A stretch of 64,000 nucleotides of DNA, from the NCBI GenBank assembly GCA_026936325.1, contig JAPTHN010000004.1, positions 8,977,439-9,041,438 of the forward strand, written 5' to 3'. Positions 25,101 to 33,785 of the stretch are shown here, piece by piece (the stretch's first letter is position 1; every line of letters starts with the position of its first letter). The position numbers and the translations under genes were made by a program. The DNA is from Platynereis dumerilii. Lineage: Eukaryota; Annelida; Polychaeta; Phyllodocida; Nereididae. The notes under the pieces were generated by a model, which was not told the origin of the DNA, did not search any database, and saw only the letters and a list, made by a program, of their open reading frames with translations.

Positions 25101-28100
25101 TGCACTCTCAATGAAAACAGGGCTATAACCAGCCATGCAGAAGGCACAATAAAAGAATAATTATGAGGGTGGTTCATATTTCAGTGGGAAAAATCAAATC
25201 GCCTAAAAACCCCCAATTTGAAAGTAGAAATTGATGACCACATGGGTGAAACAAACGCACCCAAAAGTTCAACCAATTCGGTTAATATTTAGAGGTGGCA
25301 CAAAGCCTTTGAAGTTTATAATGTAATTCCTCATTCATGCAACTGAAAAATTGGTCAATTTCCCAGATCTTCTTTTGCATTTTTTAGTGTATGATAAAGT
25401 TGGCAAGGCAAAGTAATATTGAGGGTTATTTTTGATTTATTGTTCATATCAAGTGAAATATGTGCCTATTTTTTATGAAAAGATGCTTGATAATTAACCT
25501 ATGTATATCTATGCTGCACTGCTGTGAAACTTTGTAAGTCAAAAATAACATCAGGACTGGATCAGGCATCCTGGACATACTAAAAAATGGTTATTTGATA
25601 AAAATATTTGGCCGTTATTGCAAGATTTGCAAATACCGATTATTTTGAGGTCTGCTGAAGGGCAATCACATGTTAAACTTCAGCGGCTTTGTGCCACATC
25701 TAAATATTAATTGATTTTGCTGAAATGTTCACAAAACACCTTCTGTCTATATTATAAGATCACATGACAAGATTCAAATCAGAGAAATTTAGAGCAATGT
25801 GTTTTTGGACAATCCTAATAATTATCAGCCCCTAAATAACACGCAATCATATTTTACAGCCGTGCCTCAAGTATGACGATGTAAAATTCAAAATTTTCTA
25901 TATACATCGAGGCTACAGGGGGCACAAAGAATGAATAATTGAGGGCCTCTACATGACATGCAGTAAAATTTTCAAAGTGTGCCAGGCCGCTGCCCCATGT
26001 ACGGAGGTATGAACATTCATTTGTGAATGCCAGGCTAAGAGGGGGGCCCGTAAGACAAAAAATTGCTGGCCCCACACAAAATATTATGAACCTTTAGGTT
26101 TTGCTCGGCCCCTGCCTAGTGTGTGGGACAGTATAACTATTCATTTGTGAGATATCCAGCCACAGCAGCATGAAAAACACACAGTAAAATTTCCGGACCA
26201 TGCTCCCACAGGTTTTACCATCCAAATTGGAAAAGAGAAGACCTAATACATATATATGATGTATGCCTTTCATTAGTTTCATACCATACTAGATTAACTA
26301 AAAGTTAATTTGCAATATTGTACTCTAACAATCTTCACTTGAGGGATTCAGAGACTTGTGGCTTAGATGGGGCCCGAAGTGCCCCAGATTGATGCGAATG
26401 CCTAAATCCTCCCTGACGTGGCCCAGTAGGTTATTTGGTTAAGATTTTGTAGGGAAAAAGACATTTTTGTTTTCAGGAATGATTAGCAATTGTCATCCAA
26501 TTAAATTTAAAGACTCATGCAATTCTCAGATGAGCATTGAAATATACTAATTTGATTATAAAAGACACGGAGAGCTGAATTTGGTAATAAACTTTGTATC
26601 ATGTACAGTATAATTGTCTGGGTAGTGGGAGTAAAACCATGAACCATTGCATAGCCAAGACCATAACAAACAATATATGGTATATAACTTGCTTGCTCAT
26701 TGTGAACATATTTTTGAGCAGTTGAATTCACATATAGTTGAACTTACAAGTATAGTGAAGTTACCATGAAATATCCATGATTACTTGAAAATAAACAAAT
26801 TGGTAACCATGGCAACCACAGTAAAGCAGCACATACTTCTCAGCAACATATATCCATCATTAAATTTAACACTGATGCCATATTTTGTGAGATATATGCT
26901 ATATTATAAATATTTACAAAAAAATTAATGGTTGCTATGGAAACCGTTGCCATGGAGATGTAAGCCACAATCAATAATGACACGCTAGCTAATTTTGCTT
27001 CTTAAGTTGATTTCTACCTCTGTGCTAAATTTGGTAGGTCCATCTCAAAATGCACAATTCTCCTAAGATGTTACATTAAGCAGCCCCACTATATGGTCAG
27101 ATGTAAAAATACGCTTGTATTGTGTCACATTTATGTCATATTCCTATTCTTCACAATATAAGGGCCTAGTAGTAGCCATAAATCATCTCCAATGACCCTG
27201 AAACCATGAAATTCAGATTCCTTGACCAGGAAAACCCCAAATTTGATGTGTCACATGAAATCATTGGAGAAAAATTGCCTGTGTCAATTAAGGACGAGTG
27301 CATGGCGGCCATCTTGGATGTTAACTAGGACGCCATGTTGAATAACATAGATTTAGTGGTCAATTGGAAAAGTTTTACTCATGGATAGTGTGTATAGTTG
27401 TATAAGAAATCCAAAAGTATGCAATAACCTTCAAACCAACTTGTGTCTGCCTGGGACGCTAGGAAAATTCCAATTTTTAAGTATATTTGGCGGCCATTTT
27501 GTTTTTGGCTGAAAAAAGGGGGTTCCCGGGAAATTTTGGCGGAAGATTTTTAATATGTTATTCCTTGGAGTCCAAGCTTTCCGAAAATGTATGGGTCAAA
27601 ACTAAAGGAATTTGTGGTGGGTCCACCCCCTTTTTCTCACAGATTGCCTGGACTAATAGTGTGAGTTAGTAAATCGGACTTTACGGAATTGCCCAACAGC
27701 AATATTGGTCAACAATTGCCTTGTCAGGAGCAATAGTCCTGCATGGCGACCCCAAAAATTGAATTGATTTCTGTTGAAGGCAATGTTCAGTCAATCCCAT
27801 CAGCTGTGATTTGATGAACCATTCAAAATGATAAATATCATTGAAATTCATTTGCTTCTCTCCAAGTTCCCAAAAACTTATTTGAAAGAGCTTTTCCTTC
27901 AATTCTTTTGAGCGGTGTATTTTCTTAAGGCCAAATCCTGGAACTAAATAACCTGCAGTTTTTTATATTTATTTCAAATATATTTTAAAAGGGTAATACC
28001 AGGTCGGCAAAGCGGTTTTAAAACCAGGCCCTTTACAGTGTAAAAAAAACAGATGTAAACAATAAAATATGACACATACGAATGTTAGGGGGGAAATTAA

Positions 28101-30212
28101 AAAGTACAGCTTCTACAATTATTTCATACCAAGGTTTAATAACAGCACTGGATAGAGCAGTAAAAGTAGGTTTTGCATATACATTATCAATTCACTGCAT
28201 ACACACATGTATGTATATATAAGATTTCTCACTAAATAGTTCAAATTACAGACACAATATAAGGTACATAGATCTGATATCAGCCATCAACCATGAGTGA
28301 TATATATCAAGAGAGACGTGATATAAATTACAATGTTTATATTTAACCTTTTTATTCGCGTGTTTCACTTCCCGGCTGACCTTGGCCCAGAAAATGAACC
28401 ACTGGCTTGGGATAATTCCTTATCATTACATCATGCTATCTCTCATGGGCTCTCTACTTACACTTTGTTTATTATACTAAATCTTAAAATGTTTATTATA
28501 ATAAATCAAAATGTTTATTATAATAAATCTTAAAATGTTTATAATAATAAATCTCAAATGGTTTGTTGTAACACATGTACCTTCATGATATTTCATTGCC
28601 GAATAAAAGTTCATATAAATGATAAATCTTAAAATGAAGACCTCCCAACTGAAAGCAGTGTTTACCCTGGTTCTCTTCCGCCAATAACCCTGTTACCCTA
28701 TAATTGTAATGCAAAAAACTTGGTTTTTTTTAAACTTAAAAAGCCCCTAGGAAAAAAACTACAATATTAAGGCATTTAATTATTTCATTACTCTCTGTCC
28801 TTCAAAATTGTTGGGCTAGTACTACTAGTAGGGCTACCAGGTTAACACTGCCCAGAATGAAGCTGGAGGAGGATGCTCAGCTGCTGATAGGGTTAACCTA
28901 ACCCCAACCCTATAAGCATTGAATTTCAAAAATGCAGAAGTATTATTGTACAGCCACACTGAGAGGCAGTTTTGACTATAATTGCCATTTCTCAATACAG
29001 AAAATGTTTACAGAAGGTCTACGAATTAGTGAAAACCCTGTTAAAATAATGCAGAACCCTGGAGCTGATACTCCTGAGGTTGGGAAGTTTAAAAAATGAG
29101 AATGTTGTCAGCAACCAGAATAACCTCAAAAGTGCCAGGTTGCAGAAGAATACAACACCATTCCAAACGACGAGTGCTTATTCTTCAGAAAGTGGTTAAA
29201 AATTGCCATTTGGATATCTACATATTTACTTAGCTTGATTTGAATCTTTGAATATCACAACTTTTGTCAAAAATTCGTCCGAGTAGACAGCCTCATCCAT
29301 ACTTGTCTGTGAACGAGACATATTGAATGAGATAAAATGTGTTCCTGGTTTTTCTTTTTCAGATGCCCTTTCTGATAAGTGTCTCCTTCAAACTTCTTGG
29401 TGTTCCAGATACTTGAACAAGGTTTTAGCTTTTTATTGAGTTCAATGACATATAGGCCTACTGCAATCTATCACTGTGTATGTGACACGATAATTAAGTA
29501 GGCCCATATGGTGAACTGATTACAATCTTAATTTACAGACGTTGTGGAAATATAGGCTCAGCAGCAGATAGAAAGAAAGAAAGAAAGAAAGATAGACTCA
29601 CGATAAACCCAGTGGTCTATTAATTAGGTCATTGGGATGATATTGCTTGCTGCAGGTGTTAGGCACAGTGACTGCCACTAAAGTGACAAAATAAGAATAA
29701 TTCCCGCTGTTAATTTACAAAAGTTGCTGTAACTTTGCTAAAAATTGAGCCACACAAATGATTATCACTCCTTTGAATTCGGGGTGGGGACAGCATTTCT
29801 TTGGATATTACTTTTATATATTATTTTGCTGTGTTACCTACATATGAGGAGAAAGAAGACGTAGACCTAGGTGTTGTAACTGTTGTTACATACACTGATT
29901 GTTGCAGTTTTGCACGAGATTGAGCTGCGCGAATGATTGTCACTCCGTTAAATTCCACATAAAAACTGTATTAATTTGGATATCAACCAAAATAAATTTA
30001 GAATTTTGTTTCTGACATGCAAGCAAAAAAAAAAAAAAGATGAAGAGCAAAAAAAAAAAGTTGAAGATCTACCTGCTGTTATGTTGATGGACAGAGGGTC
30101 CCCCGAGGTGATAAGTGCATCTGTTTGGGATGTTGGGCAGCGGCCACTCCCATTCGAATGTACTTCCATCTTCCAAGACAGCAGAACTCTTCTGCATCGG
30201 GATGTAAGACAT
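4046..30212 (-). CDS. CBS: Cystathionine beta-synthase, complete, 15 coding exons
   Basis: A PLP enzyme of transsulfuration that condenses homocysteine with serine to cystathionine, and can make H2S. Joining 15 minus-strand exons by their GT/AG sites gives 526 codons plus stop with every phase consistent; human CBS has 551. Visible in order: an N-terminal haem-binding segment with RCTYHLG (Cys32; His42 or His44 may be the second ligand); the PLP lysine in FNPGGSVK (Lys96); [15 protein letters not shown] (phosphate loop, about 232-239); [19 protein letters not shown]; then two C-terminal CBS (Bateman) domains (about 385-455 and 464-526) that in animals bind S-adenosylmethionine or regulate activity. 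The CXXC of human CBS reads CPDA here. GGSVKDR reads GGSVKER. Intron 1 is 15 kb. The converging neighbour is the glutamate receptor. Identification is firm; the exact start Met is likely but not proven. Confidence 0.96.
4425..4776. mobile_element. TIR element (CACTTTGATATAGAA family), copy 1
   Basis: The inverted ends are CAGCCAAACACTTTGATATA and CAGCGAAACACTTTGATATG, flanked by TA. The interior (for example GGTGACAGCCAAGCGAAAGG) is shared with copies at 15928-16285 and 46038-47399. It lies in the last CBS intron. Tc1/mariner-type by target site; no transposase. Confidence 0.8.
4792..4891 (-). CDS. CBS: CBS exon 14, second CBS domain
   Basis: Encodes [20 protein letters not shown] and [13 protein letters not shown], parallel to human DTLGRLSHILEMDHFALVV. 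The acceptor is ACTCTTCAG and the donor GTAAGG. Confidence 0.92.
5112..5220 (-). CDS. CBS: CBS exon 13, first CBS domain
   Basis: Encodes [20 protein letters not shown] and [12 protein letters not shown], parallel to human ILGMVTLGNMLSSLLAG and VIYKQFKQ. The donor is GTAAAC. Confidence 0.94.
5364..5640 (-). repeat. Diverged dispersed segment, split by a G-rich repeat
   Basis: Two pieces (about 5364-5397 and 5550-5640) match 37805-37990: the words GATGGCCTTGTCTACTT and GAAATTGGAACT and a shared minus-strand LLPPG.K.V then SSNF. Between them sits a C/G-homopolymer-rich repeat (5398-5548). It may be debris of a repeated protein-coding element; I do not recognise it. Confidence 0.4.
5675..5840. 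mobile_element. Small TIR element (CAGGGGCGGATCC ends)
   Basis: The ends CAGGGGCGGATCCAGG and CCCCGGATCCGCCTATG are inverted, with G-run and C-run interiors. It lies 14 bases downstream of the donor of CBS exon 12. Confidence 0.6.
5855..5989 (-). CDS. CBS: CBS exon 12, first CBS domain
   Basis: Encodes [20 protein letters not shown] and [20 protein letters not shown], the first half of the first Bateman repeat. The acceptor is TTTCTCCAG and the donor GTAAGT. Confidence 0.93.
6294..6359 (-). CDS. CBS: CBS exon 11, linker
   Basis: Encodes [20 protein letters not shown] and KQW, the end of the core and the linker to the regulatory domain. The acceptor is AAATTTAG and the donor GTAAGTT. Confidence 0.92.
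6992..7103 (-). CDS. CBS: CBS exon 10
   Basis: Encodes [37 protein letters not shown], the end of the catalytic core. The donor is GTAAGTA, phase 2. Confidence 0.95.
7407..7491 (-). CDS. CBS: CBS exon 9
   Basis: Encodes [20 protein letters not shown] and VAEEGIMC. The acceptor (TGTAACAAG) has a weak pyrimidine tract, but the phase and homology fit. The donor is GTAGGT. Confidence 0.92.
7546..7815. mobile_element. CAGTGGTCCCTGC MITE, copy 2, internally expanded
   Basis: The ends (CATTGGTCCCTGCATTATAA and complement) are flanked by TA. The middle (about 7605-7745) has grown into a minisatellite of an 18-19 bp unit like GGGAGGGCGGTCTCTCAT. It lies in CBS intron 8. Confidence 0.8.
7939..8064 (-). 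CDS. CBS: CBS exon 8
   Basis: Exactly 42 codons in phase 0: [20 protein letters not shown], then [20 protein letters not shown], matching human GVDPEGSILAEPEELN and YEVEGIGYDFIP. The donor is GTGAGT. Confidence 0.95.
8506..8683. mobile_element. CAGTGGTCCCTGC MITE, copy 3
   Basis: Nearly the same as the copy at 2339, with perfect ends and TA on both sides. It lies 20 bases downstream of the donor of CBS exon 7. Confidence 0.88.
8704..8795 (-). CDS. CBS: CBS exon 7, phosphate-binding loop
   Basis: Encodes [20 protein letters not shown], the PLP phosphate loop, then EVCPDAK. Human CBS has CPGC here, a redox-sensitive CXXC; only the first Cys is present in this copy. Confidence 0.95.
9051..9360. 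repeat. Hairpin repeat (CTAACATGCATTTTTGTCAG family), copy 1
   Basis: TCTAACATGCATTTTTGTCA, GTTAGATCCCGACC and their inverse form a hairpin at 9066-9170. A further CTAACATGCAATATTGTCAG lies near 9290. A shorter inverted copy is at 44165-44300. Confidence 0.75.
9412..9481 (-). CDS. CBS: CBS exon 6
   Basis: Encodes [20 protein letters not shown], the conserved loop after 'LDQ' in the family. The acceptor is TTTAACAG and the donor GTAAGA. Confidence 0.95.
10028..10135 (-). repeat. Short tRNA-promoter repeat, inverted copy
   Basis: The same unit as 1470-1560 on the other strand, with TTTAGCTCAACTGGTTAGA reading leftward. Confidence 0.55.
10421..10614. mobile_element. Near-perfect palindromic MITE (TACACTCTAAAAAA), copy 1
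   Basis: The whole element is a hairpin: CATTCTAAAAAATGTCGG at one end and its complement at the other, with AAAATTGGTTTTTTAGATTC in each arm. It lies in the CBS intron, 85 bases from exon 5. Confidence 0.85.
10699..10910 (-). CDS. CBS: CBS exon 5
   Basis: The longest coding exon of the gene. It encodes [40 protein letters not shown] and PNSHVLNQ, very close to human CBS. The donor is GTAAAA. Confidence 0.96.
11412..11645. repeat. Local duplication in CBS intron
   Basis: About 85 bp (ATATCTTCCAAACTAATTGA through TTCAATAATGAC) occurs twice, at about 11415 and 11560, with a few differences. Confidence 0.75.
11686..11779 (-). CDS. CBS: CBS exon 4
   Basis: Encodes [20 protein letters not shown] and ends in the PSSGNTG loop that holds the cofactor. 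The acceptor is AATTTCAG, the donor GTGGGT; phase 1 at its end. Confidence 0.95.
12322..12362 (-). CDS. CBS: CBS exon 3 with the PLP lysine
   Basis: A 41-base micro-exon encoding [14 protein letters not shown]. The last codon is the lysine that forms the Schiff base with PLP. The acceptor is TTGTACAG and the donor GTATTT. The phases fit both neighbours, which is strong evidence for so short an exon. Confidence 0.93.
12363..14417. other. CBS intron without recognisable elements
   Basis: AT-rich sequence with an A run at 13450-13467. No exon, tandem array or clear TIR pair seen. Confidence 0.5.
14418..14676. mobile_element. CAGTGGTCCCTGC MITE, older copy 4
   Basis: The ends CAATGGTCCCTGCATTGTAA and GGCAGGGACCACTG are flanked by TA, with a diverged interior. 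It lies in CBS intron 2. Confidence 0.7.
14968..15074 (-). CDS. CBS: CBS exon 2
   Basis: The acceptor is TTTTTGCAG and the donor GTAAGTA. It codes residues about 47-82, including [19 protein letters not shown], matching the PLP-fold start of human CBS (ILPDILKKIGDTPMVRIN). It leaves in phase 1. Confidence 0.95.
15237..15622. mobile_element. Foldback MITE GGGCAATTCCGTAAAGTC, copy 1 (TSD TTGT)
   Basis: It is a long inverted repeat along its entire length, with a TGTACGTCCGACAC palindrome at the centre, flanked by TTGT on both sides. It lies in CBS intron 1, about 160 bases from exon 2. Confidence 0.92.
15928..16285. mobile_element. TIR element (CACTTTGATATAGAA family), copy 2
   Basis: The ends CAGTCTGTCACTTTGATATA and complement bound the same interior as copy 1. 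Confidence 0.8.
16798..16916. mobile_element. Palindromic MITE (TACACTCTAAAAAA), copy 2, shortened
   Basis: Both ends are intact (TACACTCTAAAAAATTTC and complement), but part of one inner arm is missing relative to the copy at 10421. Confidence 0.8.
18960..19250. repeat. Dispersed segment also at 21770-21980
   Basis: Shared words in the same order: TTTATCTGA, GTTTCCTGGCTTT, TTATCAGTCA, CTATCTATAGATTTT, ATACAGCAG. It is an old duplication within intron 1; function unknown. Confidence 0.55.
20110..20510. mobile_element. Foldback MITE GGGCAATTCCGTAAAGTC, copy 2 (TSD TCAT)
   Basis: Full-length, perfect TCAT flanks on both sides, long matching arms and a central TGTACGTCCGACAC palindrome. Confidence 0.93.
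20515..22266. other. CBS intron 1 between transposons
   Basis: It contains a SINE-like stretch at 21180-21440 (TTGATTGATGAGATGGGAGA, also at 50045) and A/T homopolymers at 21600-21680. The second half of the dispersed duplication is at 21770-21980. No exon seen. Confidence 0.5.
24316..24440 (+). repeat. tRNA-derived SINE-like repeat, second copy
   Basis: GGTTTGAGTCTGCTCTAC resembles a B-box, followed by TTTTGGCAAGCCACTTAGTC. It resembles the repeat at 838 and sits inside the foldback element. Confidence 0.45.
25289..25708. mobile_element. Small inverted-repeat element inside the foldback
   Basis: AATATTTAGAGGTGGCACAA at one end and TTGTGCCACATCTAAATATT at the other enclose about 350 bp of non-coding DNA. 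Confidence 0.65.
27699..30072. other. CBS intron 1, 5' part
   Basis: It holds an AT-rich tandem repeat at 28470-28560 (unit near AAATGTTTATTATAATAAATC) and an AGAA microsatellite at 29573-29592. No exon recognised before CBS exon 1. Confidence 0.5.
28470..28560. repeat. AT-rich minisatellite
   Basis: About three copies of a roughly 28-bp unit containing TAAAATGTTTATTATAATAA. Confidence 0.75.
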
Positions 30213-30282
30213 CTTGAATAGCTGTGATTGAAGTTTAGTAATTTCAATAGAGAAGTCAGTTACAGCTTTGATGCTTGGATGT
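30073..30282 (-). CDS. CBS: CBS exon 1: start codon and haem-binding region
   Basis: The ATG is at 30212-30210 and the donor AGCAG|GTAGAT leaves at 30073 after two bases of a codon, matching exon 2. The translation starts [16 protein letters not shown] and reaches [23 protein letters not shown] plus a downstream His is the animal CBS haem site. Upstream of the ATG the frame stays open to a good acceptor (TCTATTTCAG at 30283-30292), so either a 5' UTR exon exists or a longer N terminus is made. Confidence 0.88.
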
Positions 30283-30357
30283 CTGAAATAGAGATGAAAA
30301 GAAAGACATTTATGGCATCCGTTGATTTACTATTGGCAGCGATAATATGTAAATGCC

Positions 30358-30620
30358 AAAGCATGAAGACGGGACCACCTGAATGCAAAAAAAAAATTTA
30401 AAGACTCTAAATTGTAGTTATCTAAATTATTTCTCGAACTATGTTTTTCTTTTTCTTTTGGGGAATTTTTTTTTTTTGGAAAATTTTTCTTTTTTTGGAA
30501 TTTGTTTTTTTTTTTTGGAAAAAATATTTTTCAAACTTTTTTTTGGACATTTTTTTATCAAACATTTTTTTTTTTGCATTTTTTTTTTGGGGCGGCTCTG
30601 TGCGGTCTTTCAACATTTTC
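30358..30620. repeat. Dispersed T-rich repeat, inverted copy at window end
   Basis: GCCAAAGCATGAAGACGGGA and TTTAAAGACTCTAAATTGTA, followed by a T-rich tract of TTTTTTGGAA words, match the last roughly 350 bases of the window in reverse orientation. It starts about 75 bases upstream of CBS exon 1. Confidence 0.75.
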
Positions 30621-30676
30621 TTTAAATCGAGAGTGTCGTTGAATATGATTGAATCACACAGATGATTTCATACTTG

Positions 30677-30824
30677 TAGACACTGAGACTGAATGTGAAT
30701 TTATTTCTAGGACATGTATTCTATAGGTAAAAATAATGTCATACGTTTTTTGATGTCACTTTTCCCTATAGAATACATGTATTAAAGAGAAAAAAATTAA
30801 CTTTCAGTCTCAGCATCTACTATT
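30677..30824. repeat. Hairpin upstream of CBS
   Basis: GTAGACACTGAGACTGAA, then GACATGTATTCTATAGG, pair with CCTATAGAATACATGTATTA and TTCAGTCTCAGCATCTAC. The arms are about 60 bases with a short loop. Confidence 0.7.
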
Positions 30825-30849
30825 ATGAAAAATATGGCCTAATGATTGG

Positions 30850-31150
30850 AAAAAAAATAACATTAAAAATAATGTCAAACTAATTTTATGACATCAGTTT
30901 AATTCTAGTAGACATATTAGTCAAGTGTTCTTGTTGACAGGGTCTTTTCAGAAGTGACAGAATTTTAAACGATAAAAAAAGCTAGCGACACATGTAGAAA
31001 TAATCAAATTACCATGGTCTCCGAGCGAATATGATTAAACAAATATAGCATTAAAAATAATAGCAAACTATCTTTATGACAACTGTTTAATTATATTGAG
31101 TTCTTTGACTTGGCAAGTTCTTTTCAGTTATGACTCAATTCTGAGCAATA
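30850..31150. repeat. Two diverged copies of a short segment
   Basis: ACATTAAAAATAATGTCAAA at 30861 and AGCATTAAAAATAATAGCAAA (less one base) at 31048 start two related stretches of about 100 bp. Confidence 0.5.
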
Positions 31151-31789
31151 AAAGAACAAATGACATATACAAATATTTAAATATGCGGCCGTGAAAGTGA
31201 ACATGAGTGATGGAATAAAACACTTGTGCTTTTTTCATGGATTGGGACAGTGGTCCATTTTAGTTAACAAAGGACACAGAACTTTAAACTAGAACTCCCA
31301 AATAAGGGATATTTGAGGCGGCTCCGGGTCTATTTTTAGCAGCATGTTCGAACAAGTCACTGGGGCAGAGGCACAGTAAGATTTAAGGAGATATCTCTTT
31401 AGTGAAATATGACATAATGCCGCTGAATGTGATAAATAGATAAGATAAAGGTCTTATCACGTTTCAGACACATCTAAATTTATGTGTATGTGGTCATGTT
31501 TCAGATGATAGGGGCTGCATTAGCAGACACACGCTCGTAACGCAAAAGGTTCTTGATGGTATATACAAAGAACCCATAGCGAAAAAAAATTGTTACGGGT
31601 TCAACTGGATTGAAAAAGTTCAATACTGGTGGGAAGACCATGTGATTGAGCCCTAAGCTCCCAACTTGAGAGAAAAGGGTTCCATTGAGGGAGTTCAGTG
31701 CAGCTGGATTATCTTTTCGGGGGAGAGAAAACACAAATCCATAAAACTAATTTGGTGTGACCTTGCACAATCATGGCATGGGATGGAAT

Positions 31790-32202
31790 CAGGGTTTTGA
31801 AATCAAAGTAGGAGTTGGGAGTCAGAGTCGTGGAGTCGTAGGTTTTTGGGTGGAGTCGGAGTTGGAGTCGAAAATCAAATAGCCTAGGTGACTCCTGACT
31901 CCTAAAAATAATTAATATAATTTACAAAAAAACAGTCACATAAATTTTAAATGTATCCAAAATTTTACACAAAACTTTCTAAACAAGTGTTCATGTACAA
32001 AATCATATGAATCATATGTAGAATTAATTTTTCTTCCCTGTTTACCATATAATATTTGTGTGCAATAATGCAGATAAGCGGAGTCAGGAGTCGGAGTCGC
32101 AGTCAGAATTCAGAAGAATTAAGGAGCCAGAGTCGCTTTTCAGAAAGCCAAAGGAGTTGGGAGTCACAGTCAGTTCACTTATTACCCAATTCCAAAGCCC
32201 TG
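31790..32202. mobile_element. hAT-type MITE rich in GGAGTC words, copy 1
   Basis: The ends are CAGGGTTTTG and CCAAAGCCCTG, flanked by GATGGAAT and GATAGAAT (7 of 8 bases alike), giving an 8-bp target duplication. Subterminal runs of GGAGTCGGAGTC and its complement are the family hallmark. Confidence 0.82.
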
Positions 32203-32825
32203 GATAGAATGGGTGATTTGTGTACGGCCCCTCGAAAAAAAAAATAAAAATAAAATAAAAGTGCCCCAAATAAGGGGATTCCCAAGATAAATTCTCATCT
32301 AATATCATGCGTTTTCTTCTTTTTATTTGTCAGATATTTGAAAAACTACTGGACCATGACCTGTCTGGCCAAATGTTACTTTTTCATGAGCATTTTTTGT
32401 TGTGTTGTTGCTGGCCTATATATATCTTGAACCAAGACAAAAATGAGTCATGCAGTTACATAGACATACATTGCACACTGTATAAGTCTTAGCTTGGGAA
32501 AAGTGATATGATATCAATATGCTGCTGCCCTTTTTAAAAATCATAAATGGAACTTTGATTGAGTGAGGTTATCCTCGAAAAAAAAAATCTGATCTTATTT
32601 TATATTTTTTGGTCAATTTTTTACTTTGTAATTTTGCCATTGCATCATCTGAAAAATGATATTTCTAGTTTAAAAAGGTTACAAATATATTAGAACCTGT
32701 GACAATTTTTTTGCCTTTTTGGATACTTAATATGCAAAACATATCACCTCCATTTTTTACAACTTTTATGGACTTAAAAAAAAATTGTGCTTTTTTTCGT
32801 AAGGGAAGCTTGGGAGAGTTGGGCT
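32203..32825. other. Intergenic stretch, no feature
   Basis: AT-rich sequence with short A and T runs; no exon or repeat structure recognised. Confidence 0.4.
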
Positions 32826-33052
32826 CATAGGCGCATGGCGTGCATGATTTTGGGGGGGGGGAAGTGACATTTGCCTGATTTTCAATTAGATTTATCACCA
32901 TTTCATATGATATTGCCTGGAAATCATTAATTTAAAAATAGTGGTTTTTAATCATCTGCCCAAATTTCTAGCCTTTTCGCCCGGAATCTTACTGTTTCCC
33001 AAACTTTTGGGGGGGGGATCGCACCCCCCTGCCCCCCTCCGATACGCCTATG
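32826..33052. mobile_element. hAT-type MITE (CATAGGCG ends), copy 1
   Basis: CATAGGCGCATGGCG and CGATACGCCTATG are inverted; the flanks are GTTGGGCT and GTTGGGCC (7 of 8). An inverted relative is at 51600-51809. Confidence 0.82.
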
Positions 33053-33785
33053 GTTGGGCCACACTGCCGCTGCAGAGAGGGTGGAGCCACCCTGAAATTC
33101 ATGGATTAAACTTAAAAAGTTGAGAAAGCTTTAGCTATCAAAATTGAATGAAAATGAAGTATACTTCAATTGCTGCCAGATTTGCAACTGAATCTTCACT
33201 GGATTTTATGCAAAAGCTAGCATCTGTTTTATTTTGTTTTACATACTTCCTTCTAAGTGGGTAAATTAGTCTATTTTACCTATTGTTTGTCTACGTATGA
33301 TTACCTCTAAAAATAAAGTCACTAACAGAATGATTTTGTACTTATTTTCATCTACACAATTGTCACTATACCTGAGATATTTGATATAGATATTTCACAT
33401 TAATCATTATAATCCTATAATATCTCATTGGTTTTTTCTCATGAGTTTCAAAACAAATCAATAACTTTGTGTAAATCTAGCATGGTGCCCTAGTCATATC
33501 AAATGGTACTCTAAACAAATTCACAATTTTCCCAGACCATTTTGCAAGTCTTAAAGCCCTACCAGCAAGTGCCCTTAAAATGAAGGACGCAGGGGGGGGA
33601 TGGGGGGATGCACCAGACCAAAATTTGTATATTTTATACATGTTAATTTTATCAGCGCGCAGTCGCATTATGTCGCGAGCTGTACGTTCCGCGAATCGAT
33701 AGCCCAATAGATACCCCCAACCAGAATATTCTGGATCTCCCACTGTGCTCTTTGGTTATAAATTTCACATAAAATTGCTAAAAGG

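Larger units (their letters stand above)
22467..27655. mobile_element. 5.2 kb long-TIR foldback element, non-coding
   Basis: The arms at 22467-23640 and about 26566-27655 are inverted copies of each other over more than 1 kb, starting TAGTCCAGGCAA, with ATA next to both ends. The inner 2.9 kb is single copy, apart from a diverged tandem repeat of arm sequence at 23640-23960 and a smaller inverted pair at 25289-25708. Only ORFs under 100 codons occur, none recognisable. It is a non-autonomous element; the superfamily is unknown. Confidence 0.85.
22271..27694. mobile_element. Composite GGGCAATTCCGTAAAGTC element, copy 3 (TSD AACA)
   Basis: Left end GGGCAATTCCGTAAAGTC at 22271, right end at 27694, with AACA on both sides, so it was once a single insertion. 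The left arm is the usual MITE; most of the right arm is lost. A 5.2 kb long-TIR element fills the middle (22467-27655). Confidence 0.85.

Noticed and set aside
22467-27655. Polinton or other virus-like element, because of the long inverted ends
   Set aside because: The core has no polymerase, integrase, protease or capsid-like frame and is far shorter than such elements; treated as a non-autonomous foldback DNA element.
30383-30665. Phenylalanine-rich and lysine-rich frames
   Set aside because: Low-complexity T-rich repeat read in several frames.
31501-31734. 77-codon minus-strand frame with mixed hydrophobic composition
   Set aside because: No family match, no clear splice sites; kept only as a note.
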